Shown: positions 1 through 9,518 of the stretch, one piece after another
How positions within the stretch are numbered: the first letter of the stretch is position 1
How the letters are laid out: every line of letters starts with the position of its first letter
Assembly (NCBI RefSeq): GCF_018919485.1
Contig: NZ_JAHLMU010000001.1
Span: 3,097,138-3,161,137 of the forward strand
From: Psychrobacter sp. TAE2020
GTDB taxonomy: Bacteria > Pseudomonadota > Gammaproteobacteria > Pseudomonadales > Moraxellaceae
DNA length: 64,000 nucleotides
Direction: 5' to 3'
Program-made: the position numbers and the translations under genes
The notes under the pieces: model-generated
What the model saw: only the letters and a program-made list of their open reading frames with translations
The model's database searches: none
What the model was told of the DNA's origin: nothing

Positions 1-119
1 CCCGCTTCAGGGTCAGTGACAGGAATAGCGGATGTGCGTAGCGATAGCTCAGTCATAACAATTTCAAATAAGGTAAGGTGTCGATCATCTACCTCGACAG
101 AAAGATTAAAAATTAACAT
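1..119 (-). CDS. Unidentified protein, N-terminal fragment cut by window edge
   Basis: An open frame enters the window from the left on the minus strand, and about 39 codons from the ATG are visible (beginning MLIFNLSVEVDDRHL). A second in-frame ATG lies 21 codons further in, before ELSLRTSAIPV. No clear ribosome binding site precedes either ATG. It starts just after the hairpin that ends the rightward neighbour's transcript. I do not recognise the family. The competing plus-strand frame here gives an unnatural protein. Confidence 0.3.
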   Translation of the reverse strand, partial: MLIFNLSVEVDDRHLTLFEIVMTELSLRTSAIPVTDPEA

Positions 120-129
120 TTTTTTCGTA

Positions 130-167
130 ACAGAAAACAATAAAAATACCGCAATAGGAGCGGTATT
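130..167 (-). terminator. Hairpin with T-rich tail
   Basis: A perfect 8-bp stem (AATACCGC / GCGGTATT) with a 7-nt loop. Read on the minus strand it is followed by TTTTATTGTTTTC. It would stop transcripts coming from dapD before the gene at the window edge. A T run also follows about 10 nt away on the plus strand. Nearly the same stem recurs after the L,D-transpeptidase gene. Confidence 0.5.
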
Positions 168-324
168 AGATAAGGTTTTTTTATTAAACCAAATTATAAC
201 GTAAGCGGCTGCATTAAGCTGTAAAAATCTTGGCGTAATTGCATTAGCGCTTTAGCTAGTAGCAGCATATTTATAAGACGGCTAACTTACTATAAGCCGT
301 TATAGGCTAAGGTTTTTAGCTCAG

Positions 325-448
325 TATTTTGGTTGCTGTATTTTGGTTGCTGTATTTTGGTTGCTGTATTTTGGTTGCTGTATTTTGATTGCCGTATTTT
401 GATTGCCGTATTTTGATTGCCGTATTTAGTTGCTGTATTTAGTTGCTG
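325..448. repeat. 14-bp tandem repeat array (9 units)
   Basis: Nine tandem units: four copies of TATTTTGGTTGCTG, three of the variant TATTTTGATTGCCG, then two 13-bp copies TATTTAGTTGCTG. The variants are clustered by type, as expected from slipped-strand or unequal-crossover expansion. It lies in the gene-free stretch (about 205-589) downstream of dapD. No gene or other signal is seen in the rest of that stretch apart from the two hairpins listed. Confidence 0.9.
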
Positions 449-521
449 TATTTCAATAGCGCACAGCGTAGGGTCTGCTGTAATAGCTGTCTTTTATCCG
501 CTGTAAGCGTTTAATTTAGCG

Positions 522-556
522 ATAAAAAAGGTGCTTAGAATATCTAAGCACCTTTG
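522..556 (-). terminator. dapD terminator
   Basis: A 13-bp perfect stem (AAAGGTGCTTAGA with its complement) and a 3-nt loop, followed on the minus strand by TTTTTT. It sits 34 nt after the dapD stop codon. Classic Rho-independent form. Confidence 0.85.
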
Positions 557-589
557 AGTAAGCTGTCACTGACTAAGCTTTGCTGGCAA

Positions 590-1411
590 TTAATCTAAGC
601 GCAATAGCTCATTAACGGCAGTCTTAGCCCGAGTTTGCGCATCAACTTTTTTCACGATAATAGCGGCATATAAGCTATGAGTACCATCTTCAGAAGGTAA
701 AGAGCCAGGTACTACCACTGAACCGGCTGGTACGCGACCACGATGAATCTCACCAGTTTCACGATCATAGATACGAGTTGATTGACCGATGTAGACTCCC
801 ATAGAGATTACTGCACCTTCTTCAACGATAACGCCTTCAACGATCTCAGAGCGGGCGCCGATAAAGCAGTTGTCTTCAATGATAGTAGGGTTAGCTTGCA
901 ATGGCTCTAATACACCACCGATACCTACGCCACCAGAGAGATGGACGTTTTTACCGATTTGAGCACATGAACCAACAGTAGCCCAAGTATCGACCATTGC
1001 GCCTTGATCGACATAAGCGCCGATATTGACGTAAGAAGGCATCAAGATGGCACCCGGTGCGATATATGATCCTTTACGAGCGACAGCTGGTGGTACTACA
1101 CGTACGCCAGCTTCTTTAAACTGTGCTTCAGTCCAATCAGCAAATTTAGTCGGTACTTTGTCATAAAACTGTACATGCTCACCAGCAGCCATGACGTAGT
1201 TGTCATTGAGGCGGAATGATAAAAGCACCGCTTTTTTCGCCCACTGATTAACTACCCATTCGCCATCTTTCTTTTCAGCGACACGTAAAGTACCGTTATC
1301 AAGTTGCTCAAGCACTTGTTCGATAGCCTCTCGGATATCTTGCGGCATATTAGTTGGATTGTAATTATTGCGGTTTTCAAAAGCTTGTTCAATCGTTTGC
1401 TGTAATGACAT
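590..1411 (-). CDS. dapD: 2,3,4,5-tetrahydropyridine-2,6-dicarboxylate N-succinyltransferase
   Basis: DapD transfers succinyl from succinyl-CoA to tetrahydrodipicolinate in the succinylase branch of lysine and meso-diaminopimelate synthesis, in the cytoplasm. At 273 residues it has the standard length. An N-terminal helical domain (about 1-100) is followed by a left-handed beta-helix of hexapeptide repeats (about 105-230), seen as the recurring pattern in [22 protein letters not shown] and [15 protein letters not shown]. The conserved G-x-R-S-E-I-V-E-G segment (GARSEIVEG) is present. It is transcribed alone, with its own terminator, and no other dap gene is adjacent. The family assignment is secure. 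Confidence 0.97.
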   Translation of the reverse strand: MSLQQTIEQAFENRNNYNPTNMPQDIREAIEQVLEQLDNGTLRVAEKKDGEWVVNQWAKKAVLLSFRLNDNYVMAAGEHVQFYDKVPTKFADWTEAQFKEAGVRVVPPAVARKGSYIAPGAILMPSYVNIGAYVDQGAMVDTWATVGSCAQIGKNVHLSGGVGIGGVLEPLQANPTIIEDNCFIGARSEIVEGVIVEEGAVISMGVYIGQSTRIYDRETGEIHRGRVPAGSVVVPGSLPSEDGTHSLYAAIIVKKVDAQTRAKTAVNELLRLD

Positions 1412-1609
1412 AAAAATTCCTAAAAAGATTAAAGATAAAATAATAGAGGGTTTTGCTCGTAGTTGTCATTAGCATCCAGCTAGCCTTTCAATTATAGCGA
1501 GCCTGACTAACTAGCATCAATTAACACTAAGTTAGTTTAAATAGATATGCTAAAGACAGCGGCTTTTATTGTCGCTAATTTATGCCCCTTTAGCAAATGC
1601 CTGGCTAAG

Positions 1610-2563
1610 CTAAATAGATAAATCATCTATCCAGTTCAGAATATAATCATATACCAAGTTACTGTCTTGCTCATGTAAAGGCTCGTGACGCATATTGGGA
1701 TAGAGTTTGGTGCTTATGTTAGCGAAGCCTTGTTTCTGTAATCTATTGTCGATAGCACGAATACCACGACCCATATTGCCGATAGGATCATCTTTACCGC
1801 TGATAAACAGCATAGGGAAGTCTTTAGCAATCGTTCCAGCCCAGCCTTTATCCAGTCCTGCCTGCATAAGTGCAAATAGGGTATAAAAGCCATTATTGGT
1901 AAATACAAAACCTGCTAATGGGTCGGCTTCGTAGGCGGCGATATTAGCCTTACTTTCGCTCAGCCAAGCAAATTCAGAAGAGGAAGAATCAGTAGCAAGC
2001 TTGCTATTTAGCAGCTTATTCATCAAATCAGAAAATATGCTATTGGGCTTTTTAGCCGCCGCTTTTGCCAAGATCTTATTGATAGGTAGCAAAACCTTTA
2101 TTAATGGATTGGCATCGGCAGTACCCATTAGAATAGCCCCTGCAAAGTTATGAGTATGATGCTTGAGCACCGTACGCACGATAAATGATCCCATCGAATG
2201 ACCCATGATGAAGTGGGGCACATCAGGATAGCGAGACTTTATGCTGTCCGCCATAATAATGACATCTTTCAATAACGACTGCATAGGATGCTCGCTACCA
2301 AAAAACCCTAACTCGTCAGGCGACTTAATAGTCTGACCATGACCGAGCTGATCATAAGTTACTACTGCAATACCGTTATCCGCCAAGAACTGCGCAAAGC
2401 TGGCATAACGACCACTATGCTCCGCCATACCGTGAACAATTAATAACGTGGCTTTAACGGCTTTGACGCTATCAGGCTCACTATCAGAGACGGTTGGTTC
2501 AAAAAAATTATGGTGCAGATAATGGCTATTGTCAGAGGAAGTGATTTGCTCGTAGGTACTCAT
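1610..2563 (-). CDS. Alpha/beta hydrolase, monoacylglycerol lipase/lysophospholipase type
   Basis: A serine hydrolase of the Hydrolase_4 group, 317 residues. The oxyanion-side motif HGMAEHSGRY is at about 44-53, the nucleophile elbow GHSMG places Ser at 123, an acidic residue lies in SGKDDPIG, and the catalytic His in MRHEPLHE near the C terminus. This HGMAEHS/GHSMG pairing is typical of monoglyceride lipases and lysophospholipases that release fatty acid from monoacyl lipids. There is no signal peptide, so it is probably cytoplasmic or peripherally membrane-bound. It lies between dapD and the amidohydrolase on the same strand with wide gaps, so it is probably its own unit. Substrate is inferred from the family only. 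Confidence 0.8.
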   Translation of the reverse strand: MSTYEQITSSDNSHYLHHNFFEPTVSDSEPDSVKAVKATLLIVHGMAEHSGRYASFAQFLADNGIAVVTYDQLGHGQTIKSPDELGFFGSEHPMQSLLKDVIIMADSIKSRYPDVPHFIMGHSMGSFIVRTVLKHHTHNFAGAILMGTADANPLIKVLLPINKILAKAAAKKPNSIFSDLMNKLLNSKLATDSSSSEFAWLSESKANIAAYEADPLAGFVFTNNGFYTLFALMQAGLDKGWAGTIAKDFPMLFISGKDDPIGNMGRGIRAIDNRLQKQGFANISTKLYPNMRHEPLHEQDSNLVYDYILNWIDDLSI

Positions 2564-2761
2564 AGGCCTCTCTTTAAAGGGATAGGTTAAGCAGTTGACA
2601 GTTTAAAGGGTTCAAAATTAAAAAGGTAAAAAAGTTGGTAATTATGAAGACAGAAAAAAGTAAAACAGTCGAATAACTAAAAAATCCGACTGCTAATACT
2701 AGCCAGCAATGTTAAAAAATTTATCTAGCATCAGGTAAGCACTACTCATCTACTAATAAAA

Positions 2762-4549
2762 CTAGCGACGCTGATAAATAGTTTTACCTGCTTTAATAGT
2801 AGTCATCACCTTAATGTCCTTTATCTTACTAGCATTAATAGTCAAAGGGTTGCTATCTAAGATCACTAAATCAGCCAGTTTACCTGGGGTTAGAGACCCT
2901 TTGCTGTCTTCTTCATAATACTCATAAGCTGGGTTAATAGTAATGGCTTTTAGGGCTTGATAAGGGCTGGCACGTTCATCCTTACCAATGATCTGACCGG
3001 AGCGTGAAGTGCGATTCACTGCTGACCAAACCGTAAATAACGGACTGACTGGGGTTACCGTATCATCAGAATGGTTAGTATATCTTAGGCCCATTTTATC
3101 AGCAGTAGCTATCGGACTAGAAAAATTAGCTCGTTTTTCACCTAAGTTTTTGACATGGACATCACCCCAAAAGTAAGCGTGATTAGTAAAGAATGACGGC
3201 AACATATTATACTTTTTAAAGGCTTGTAGTTGATCAGGACGAGCAAATTGCGCATGGATAGGGATTGTACGACGATCTTTATCGGCTGCTTGCCCAGTCT
3301 TTTTTACCGCATACTCATGCGCTTTGATCACCATATCAGTGGCCCCATCGCCATTATTATGAATAAATAGCTGATTGTCACGGGCATAAGCTTTGGCAAA
3401 CATCTCATTGAGCTGGTCTTGGCTGACACTAGGCAAGCCACGACAGTCCTTTTGACAATCTGGTACTGGCGTTAGGTAAGGCTGACTGAAATAAGCCGTT
3501 TTACCTTGTGGCGAGCCATCGGCGACGATCTTAGTGCCTTGAACTTTAAAGCCATTGTTATAAGTCTTCCAGCTAAAGTTTTTATCGGCTAGGTTTTCAT
3601 CTAAGTCACTAACCCCTGCCAGCGCCACTAAATCGATTTTGAGCTTACCGGCATTTGCCTGCTGTTGGAAGAAAGCAATAGTATCACGAGTCGTCGAACC
3701 GTTTTGGGCGGTAGTCAGACCATTTTCGGCATAATAATCTTGCGTAGACTCAAAGAATTTAGCTTGATTGGGCTCTAACACTTCTAGCATCTTGCGCACG
3801 AAGGGATACATCGCGGTTTCTTGTACTAGGCCATTAGGCTCGTTTGAGCCTTTGACTCGTGCAATATTACCGCCGTCAGGGGCTTTGCTATTAGCCGTTA
3901 TATTCAATGCTGCCAGAGCCTTGCTATTTGCTACGCCCATATGACCACTAGTATGTTGTAGATAGACTGGGTTATTAGGCAGTACCGTATCGATCTCATC
4001 TTTAGTAGGATGTCGATCCTCGCTCAACTGAGTTTCATCATAACCCCAACCATAGATCCACTCACCATCAGCAATATTATTGTCTTTTTTATAAGCTTTG
4101 AGCGCTTGCAGTATGTCATCGATGCTAGCTACTTTGCCGACAGGTGACGGGTTAAGATTGACTTGCCCCATAGTGTTCGACACCATATCGAAATGGCTAT
4201 GCGGATCGATAAACCCTGGTAATAGAGTTTGGTTTTTTAGATCGACTTGCGCCGCATTAGTATATTTTGACTGGGCGTTAGACAAATTACCGACGTAAGC
4301 AATTTTGCCTGCTTGCGTTACTAAGGCTTGCACCATTTGTGGCTGATCGCCTTCCATAGTGATGATGTTACCGTTGTAGTATACAGTGGCAGCATTAAGC
4401 TCAGTGCTGACAGGATCGGCGCTAGTATTCTGCATCGCGGTACAACCCATAATGCTCAGTAGCGCTACACTAAGTAACGTCGGTTTGATCAAAGTCTTCA
4501 AGTTGATTGTCTTATTCATTATTTGCTCACTGTTTATCGCTTTGGTCAT
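2762..4549 (-). CDS. YtcJ-type metal-dependent amidohydrolase, lipoprotein
   Basis: An amidohydrolase of the YtcJ-like (Amidohydro_3) group, 595 residues. The N terminus carries a basic stretch, a hydrophobic segment and a lipobox-like SIMGC with Cys at 36, so the enzyme is predicted to be anchored on the periplasmic side. Metal-site motifs are visible in order: DPHSHFD near residue 115, IHNNGDGATD, IPIHAQFARPDQ and TNHSDD. The C terminus has the usual GKLADLVILDSNPL segment that closes the beta-sandwich domain. The first ATG is preceded by AAGGA at good spacing; a second ATG ten codons in would also keep the signal. The natural substrate of this group is poorly defined. No partner genes are adjacent. 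Confidence 0.85.
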   Translation of the reverse strand: MTKAINSEQIMNKTINLKTLIKPTLLSVALLSIMGCTAMQNTSADPVSTELNAATVYYNGNIITMEGDQPQMVQALVTQAGKIAYVGNLSNAQSKYTNAAQVDLKNQTLLPGFIDPHSHFDMVSNTMGQVNLNPSPVGKVASIDDILQALKAYKKDNNIADGEWIYGWGYDETQLSEDRHPTKDEIDTVLPNNPVYLQHTSGHMGVANSKALAALNITANSKAPDGGNIARVKGSNEPNGLVQETAMYPFVRKMLEVLEPNQAKFFESTQDYYAENGLTTAQNGSTTRDTIAFFQQQANAGKLKIDLVALAGVSDLDENLADKNFSWKTYNNGFKVQGTKIVADGSPQGKTAYFSQPYLTPVPDCQKDCRGLPSVSQDQLNEMFAKAYARDNQLFIHNNGDGATDMVIKAHEYAVKKTGQAADKDRRTIPIHAQFARPDQLQAFKKYNMLPSFFTNHAYFWGDVHVKNLGEKRANFSSPIATADKMGLRYTNHSDDTVTPVSPLFTVWSAVNRTSRSGQIIGKDERASPYQALKAITINPAYEYYEEDSKGSLTPGKLADLVILDSNPLTINASKIKDIKVMTTIKAGKTIYQRR

Positions 4550-4873
4550 TACGCTATCCTTAATGGTTCAGCTAAAGTGTTAGGAGGTTATTGTTTTCCA
4601 AGATTTATTAGCATAGCGTATTTTTGTAGACAAATGTGCTTGATATTTTCGGTCATGGCAGTAGGTAATGACAACCCCTAAATTCGATAGCGCTCATCTA
4701 AGCGCCCTTAAAAGATAGATAGGGTACAAAATGTAATCGTCTAATATATGAATGATGTCATAGTCGAACCGGTTAGATATCAACTCATTATCTGCTGTTA
4801 TATTACAAGAGAGTGACTAAAGAGATTAAGATTTATGTTCTAATTCACTCTCTCTTAGCTATTAACTCTAGTC
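4550..4873. other. Intergenic region between divergent genes
   Basis: This stretch separates the minus-strand amidohydrolase from the plus-strand arsenosugar-type gene run, so promoters for both should lie here. I see no gene, no strong hairpin and no convincing operator, and no arsR-like gene. Confidence 0.5.
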
Positions 4874-6049
4874 ATGCTTATGAACGCTTTAGCAACGAAA
4901 AAACTGCTGTTGGTTGGAGCAGGTCATGCTCATATTGATCTACTGCGCAGTATTATTAACAGTAGTGAGCCACCGAAACATTTGCAAATTACTTTAGTTA
5001 CTGAGCAGCCACAGACTATCTATTCAGGGATGTTGCCGGGTTGGATGGCGGGGCACTATAACCTTGCTGATATCAGTATTGATGCACAAGCACTATGTGA
5101 GCAGGCAGGGGTGATTTTTATCCAGCAGTCACTAGCCAAAGTAGATGCTGCCTCTAGCATAGCAAGGACTGCTGATAATCAGCAATTGGATTATGATGTT
5201 TTGTCCTTAAACACCGGTGCCAATACAGATTTGCGATGGCTAAATAAAGGGCAAGATCAGCTGCCAGCTAATACTGAAACAGCCGTACTTCCTATACAAC
5301 TTCCTGCACAAGTGGTTGCTGTGCGTCCTATATCGTTGTTTATCGAGCGTTGGCAGCAGATTATCGAAGAGGCTAAACAGTCTGCACAGTACCAGCTGGC
5401 TGTAGTCGGTGCTGGGGCTGCTGCTACAGAGTTGGTGCTAGCAGCACAGTATGCTTTGCGGTGTATCAATTCTAATCACCAAGCTTATTTGGTCTGTGGA
5501 GATGAGCTATTATCGGGCTTTAATCAACGCTTTAAAAAACAAGTTATCAAGCAGCTACATAGACATAAAGTGCAGATAGTTTATGAGCGTGCTTTGGGCT
5601 ATAGCGAGGGTCAGTTGCATACGAGCCGTCATCCATTAGTTATCGATGCGCTGATAGCTGCTACGGGAGTCACTGGTTCTGCTTGGACGAAACATACTGA
5701 TCTTCATACTGTCGATCATGGCTTTATCGCCGTCAATGAGGTGCAGCAAAGTATCTCGCACCCGAATGTATTTGCGGTGGGCGATGTGGCTACTCGAGTG
5801 GACCAAAAGATGGCGCACTCAGGGGTGCATGCGGTACGTGGCGGGGCAGTAGAGGCGGACAACTTGCTCGCTTATTTAGCGGATCAGCCTTTACATAGCT
5901 ATGATCCAAGGCTACGTACTTTGTACTTATTATCTTGTGGTGATAAATATGCCATCGCCAGTTGGGGCCGTTATAGCTTACAAGGCCGTTGGGTTTGGCA
6001 GCTAAAAAAATGTATTGATAAGCGCTTCATAAAGTCAGGATTTAACTAA
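4874..6049 (+). CDS. FAD-dependent NADH-dehydrogenase-like oxidoreductase (SelD-associated type)
   Basis: A pyridine-nucleotide-disulfide-type flavoprotein of 391 residues. The N-terminal dinucleotide motif is VGAGHAHIDLL (the GxGHAH variant seen in the family found fused to or beside SelD). A second nucleotide-binding motif AVVGAGAAATEL is at about 178-189, and a C-terminal FAD-contact motif reads VFAVGDVA. It lacks the kinase domain present in the fused SelD versions. Its place at the head of the arsS-arsM run suggests a redox role in arsenic metabolism, but the electron partner is unknown. Two in-frame ATGs lie close together (4874 and 4880), with no clear ribosome binding site to choose between them. 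A 247-nt gap follows, so arsS could have its own promoter. Confidence 0.75.
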   Translation: MLMNALATKKLLLVGAGHAHIDLLRSIINSSEPPKHLQITLVTEQPQTIYSGMLPGWMAGHYNLADISIDAQALCEQAGVIFIQQSLAKVDAASSIARTADNQQLDYDVLSLNTGANTDLRWLNKGQDQLPANTETAVLPIQLPAQVVAVRPISLFIERWQQIIEEAKQSAQYQLAVVGAGAAATELVLAAQYALRCINSNHQAYLVCGDELLSGFNQRFKKQVIKQLHRHKVQIVYERALGYSEGQLHTSRHPLVIDALIAATGVTGSAWTKHTDLHTVDHGFIAVNEVQQSISHPNVFAVGDVATRVDQKMAHSGVHAVRGGAVEADNLLAYLADQPLHSYDPRLRTLYLLSCGDKYAIASWGRYSLQGRWVWQLKKCIDKRFIKSGFN

Positions 6050-6296
6050 AGGGTGGTTAGCTAGATAGAAAAGATAACGTTATTAGACATAAGTTGTCAT
6101 TAACAATAAGCTATTATTGATTAGATAAACTATATATTAGTTAAGATCTTTAGCGCTTTTTACTGGTTTTTTTGTACGTTTTAGCTTTGTACTAATAAAC
6201 CTTGTAAGCTACTGGTTATAACTAATTATTAATAGCAGCGGCTAAAAGGCTATCCTGTTATCATTAAATATATTATTAATAAGGTTTTATACCATT

Positions 6297-7277
6297 ATGA
6301 AATCTACCATAAAGTTACTAGAGCATACTGATTTCCCTGCTATTAAACGTCGAGAGTTAAAGATCCTGCAAGTTAATATGGGGTATTTATGCAATATGTC
6401 TTGCGTGCATTGTCATGTGGCAGCTAGCCCTTATCGTACTGAAATGATGTCACGGGCATTAGTGGAGCTGATACCCCAAGTACTACAAGCGCAGAATATC
6501 AATACGTTAGACTTAACCGGCGGTGCACCTGAAATGCACCAAGATTTTAAATATCTAGTCAAAGCCGCCCGAGCCCTAGGGGTAAAAGTAATTGACCGTT
6601 GTAACCTGACTATTTTGATGGAAGAAGGTTATGAAGATATGGCAGAGTTTTTAGCCGATAATCAAGTGGAAGTAGTGGCCTCGCTACCTTGTTATTCGCT
6701 AGAAAACGTCGATAAACAGCGTGGCAAAGGGGCCTTTGATGGCAGTATTTTGGGCTTACATAAGCTTAACGCTTTGGGTTATGCAAAAGCGGACTCTAAG
6801 CTCATCTTGAACTTAGTTTATAATCCACAAGGGGCTACGTTACCACCCAATCAGCAACAGTTAGAAGATGATTATAAGCATGAGCTAAAGCAACATTTAG
6901 ATATTGAGTTTAATCAATTATTTGCGTTAACCAATATGCCTATTCAGCGTTTTGGCGCTGTGTTATTGGCTAAGAACGAGTTCCATCCTTATATGAACTT
7001 ACTCAAAGACAATTATGCTGCTGACAACCTAAAAGATGTGATGTGCCGTGAGACTATCAGTGTTAATTGGCTAGGTGAGCTGTTCGATTGTGATTTTAAT
7101 CAGCAATTAGAAATTCCAGTAGCTAATAAATTGCGCCGACATTTAGCCGATTTACTGACTCAGAACCCTAGCGGTGATGACATCGCTATTGCTGATCACT
7201 GCTATGGCTGTACCGCTGGGCAAGGCAGTAGCTGTGGCGGTGCTCTAGATGAGGAAGCAGAGAAAGCTCAAGCCTAG
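6297..7277 (+). CDS. arsS: Arsenosugar biosynthesis radical SAM protein ArsS
   Basis: ArsS-family radical SAM enzymes are proposed to attach the 5'-deoxyadenosyl group of SAM to a dimethylarsenic species, giving the nucleoside precursor of arsenosugars. At 326 residues the length fits. The radical SAM cluster CNMSCVHCH gives C32, C36 and C39. LDLTGGAPEM is the SAM-contact GGE-like segment. The C-terminal Cys-rich DUF3641 region ends with CYGCTAGQGSSCGG, probable ligands of an auxiliary cluster. The gene lies in the same strand and run as the two arsenosugar-family glycosyltransferases and arsM, which strongly supports the name. Confidence 0.9.
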   Translation: MKSTIKLLEHTDFPAIKRRELKILQVNMGYLCNMSCVHCHVAASPYRTEMMSRALVELIPQVLQAQNINTLDLTGGAPEMHQDFKYLVKAARALGVKVIDRCNLTILMEEGYEDMAEFLADNQVEVVASLPCYSLENVDKQRGKGAFDGSILGLHKLNALGYAKADSKLILNLVYNPQGATLPPNQQQLEDDYKHELKQHLDIEFNQLFALTNMPIQRFGAVLLAKNEFHPYMNLLKDNYAADNLKDVMCRETISVNWLGELFDCDFNQQLEIPVANKLRRHLADLLTQNPSGDDIAIADHCYGCTAGQGSSCGGALDEEAEKAQA

Positions 7278-7336
7278 TTTAATGTTTTATAGCAATAATC
7301 TAGCCCTAATAGTATTTGATATATAAAGGACAACCT

Positions 7337-9514
7337 ATGAAAAAGCTATTGATTGTCCTAGTGGTTATTTTGGTTATCGCCGGATTCTTTTTATTTGGCT
7401 TCAATGATTTGTTAACCTTAGAGGGTATCCAAGCGCGCTTAAGTCAGTTCTATCAATGGCGTGACGACGCCCCACTGCTTGTCGGTGGCCTATTCTTCTT
7501 AGCTTATGTACTCATTGCCTCCTTTTCATTACCAGGCGCTGCGCTAATGACGTTGCTGGCTGGGGCATTGTTTGGCTTGTGGTGGGGTCTGTTATTAGCC
7601 TCATTCGCTTCTAGTATTGGGGCGCTGTTTGCATTTTTAGCCTCACGTTATCTGTTACGTGACAGCTTTCAAACGAAGTTCGCTAGCAAACTAGATAGTA
7701 TCAACCAAGGCATAGAAAAAGACGGTGGCTTTTATTTATTTACTTTACGTCTCCTACCTTTATTCCCATTTTTCTTAGTAAATATTTTGATGGGTCTAAC
7801 CAACATTAAGACTTGGACTTACTATTGGGTCAGTCAAATAGGGATGATTGCAGGCACTTTTGTCTACGTCAATGCTGGAGTGCAGTTGGCACAAATTGAT
7901 AGTCTTAAAGACATCATATCGCCGACGTTACTGGCTTCCTTTGCCTTATTAGCAGTGTTTCCATTACTCGCCAAAAAAGGTCTAGATTGGTACAAAGCTC
8001 GGCAAGTCTATAAAGGCTGGAATAAGCCAAAATCTTTTGATCGTAATATGGTCGTTATCGGTGCCGGTGCGGCCGGATTAGTATCGTCGTATATTGCCGC
8101 TACCGTAAAAGCTAAAGTTACTTTAGTCGAAGCGCATAAAATGGGCGGCGATTGTCTAAATTACGGTTGTGTACCTAGCAAGTCGCTGATTAAGAGCGCT
8201 AAAGTGGCTCATGACATGCGTCATGCTACTGATTATGGTCTGCAGAATGTAGCCGTGGAATACGATTTTAAGTCAGTGATGGCACGGATACAGCGTATTA
8301 TCGCGACTATTGAGCCGCATGATAGTATCGAACGTTACGCCAACCTTGGTGTCAATGTAGTCAAAGGCTATGCAACGATTATTGATCCTTGGACAGTAGA
8401 GATTGCTAAAGAAGATGGTACTAAGCAACGCCTGAGCGCTCGTAGTATCGTTATCGCTGCTGGCAGCCAACCCTTTATACCACCGATTGTAGGGCTTGAG
8501 AATGTTGATTATTTGACCAGCGATACGCTATGGGAAGCACTTAGTCATCAATCAGCGCCTCCTAAGCGCTTAATCATCGTTGGTGGCGGTCCGATTGGCT
8601 GTGAGCTGGCGCAAGCTTTTGCCCGTTTAGGCTCTAAAGTGTCACAAGTACAACGGGGTACGCAGCTACTGAATAAAGAAGACAGGGAAGTTGCGGATTA
8701 TGCCAAGAGTTGTCTAGAAGCGGATGGCGTACAAGTACTATTACAGCATGATACGCTGCGCTGCGAGCGAGTCGATGGTAGGCAGTATTTGATAGTCAAA
8801 GATACTAGCGCCGCTGACAGTATTGCTGATAACGACACTGAGATCGCACTTGAGTTCGATGCGATGATTATTGCTGTCGGCCGTAGTGCCCGTATGAGTG
8901 GTTATGGGCTTGAAAGCTTAGGCATTGATATTGAAAACACCGTCGTCACTAATGACTATCTCGAGACTAAGTTCCCTAATATTTTAGCGGCAGGTGATGT
9001 GGCGGGCCCTTATCAGTTCACTCATGTCGCCTCGCATCAAGCTTGGTATGCGGCAGTTAATGCTTTGTTTGGTAGTTTTAAAAAGTTTAAAGTTGATTAT
9101 CGAGTTATTCCTTGGGTGACCTTTATCGATCCTGAAATTGCTCGGGTGGGTCTTAATGAATACGAAGCTAACGAAAAGAATATCAAGTTTGAAGTGACTC
9201 GTTACGATATTAGCGATCTAGATAGAGCTATCACTGACACGCAAGCTAGTGGTTGGGTCAAAGTGTTGACAGTACCCAATAAAGACAAAATCTTAGGCGT
9301 GACGATCGTCGGTAATCATGCTGGTGAGTTGCTCGCTGAGTATGTACTGGCCATGAAATATGGTCTTGGACTGAACAAAATCCTAGGGACTATCCACACT
9401 TATCCTACTATGAGTGAAGCGAACAAATACGCAGCAGGTGAGTGGAAACGTAATCATGCACCGCAGAAGCTATTAGCCTGGGTAGAGAAATATCATCGAT
9501 TTAAACGGAGTTAA
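7337..9514 (+). CDS. TVP38/DedA-like membrane domain fused to mercuric-reductase-like flavoprotein
   Basis: A 725-residue two-part protein. Residues about 1-220 form a TVP38/TMEM64 (SNARE-associated/DedA-like) membrane domain with several hydrophobic helices and the family-like segments LPGAALMTLLAGALFG and LRLLPLFPFFLVN. From about residue 235 follows a complete class I pyridine nucleotide-disulfide oxidoreductase: FAD motif GAGAAG near 242, redox pair CLNYGC (C273 and C278), NAD(P) motif GGGPIGCELA, AAGDVAG, and the dimerisation domain with HTYPTMSE containing the usual His. It resembles mercuric and dihydrolipoamide reductases but lacks an N-terminal metal-binding domain and a C-terminal Cys pair. 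ATG 7337 is chosen over the upstream TTG because AAAGGA sits 6 nt before it. Four nt separate it from the next gene, so it is surely co-transcribed. Its role in arsenic chemistry is inference. Confidence 0.85.
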   Translation: MKKLLIVLVVILVIAGFFLFGFNDLLTLEGIQARLSQFYQWRDDAPLLVGGLFFLAYVLIASFSLPGAALMTLLAGALFGLWWGLLLASFASSIGALFAFLASRYLLRDSFQTKFASKLDSINQGIEKDGGFYLFTLRLLPLFPFFLVNILMGLTNIKTWTYYWVSQIGMIAGTFVYVNAGVQLAQIDSLKDIISPTLLASFALLAVFPLLAKKGLDWYKARQVYKGWNKPKSFDRNMVVIGAGAAGLVSSYIAATVKAKVTLVEAHKMGGDCLNYGCVPSKSLIKSAKVAHDMRHATDYGLQNVAVEYDFKSVMARIQRIIATIEPHDSIERYANLGVNVVKGYATIIDPWTVEIAKEDGTKQRLSARSIVIAAGSQPFIPPIVGLENVDYLTSDTLWEALSHQSAPPKRLIIVGGGPIGCELAQAFARLGSKVSQVQRGTQLLNKEDREVADYAKSCLEADGVQVLLQHDTLRCERVDGRQYLIVKDTSAADSIADNDTEIALEFDAMIIAVGRSARMSGYGLESLGIDIENTVVTNDYLETKFPNILAAGDVAGPYQFTHVASHQAWYAAVNALFGSFKKFKVDYRVIPWVTFIDPEIARVGLNEYEANEKNIKFEVTRYDISDLDRAITDTQASGWVKVLTVPNKDKILGVTIVGNHAGELLAEYVLAMKYGLGLNKILGTIHTYPTMSEANKYAAGEWKRNHAPQKLLAWVEKYHRFKRS

Positions 9515-9518
9515 ATAT

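Noticed and set aside
16..204. A 62-codon plus-strand frame at the left edge
   Set aside because: It runs through a hairpin and low-complexity sequence and has no coding character; the minus strand gives a better gene start.
325..448. Possible CRISPR array
   Set aside because: Units are contiguous 14-bp repeats without spacers; the same holds for the 9-bp arrays at 56281 and 60353.
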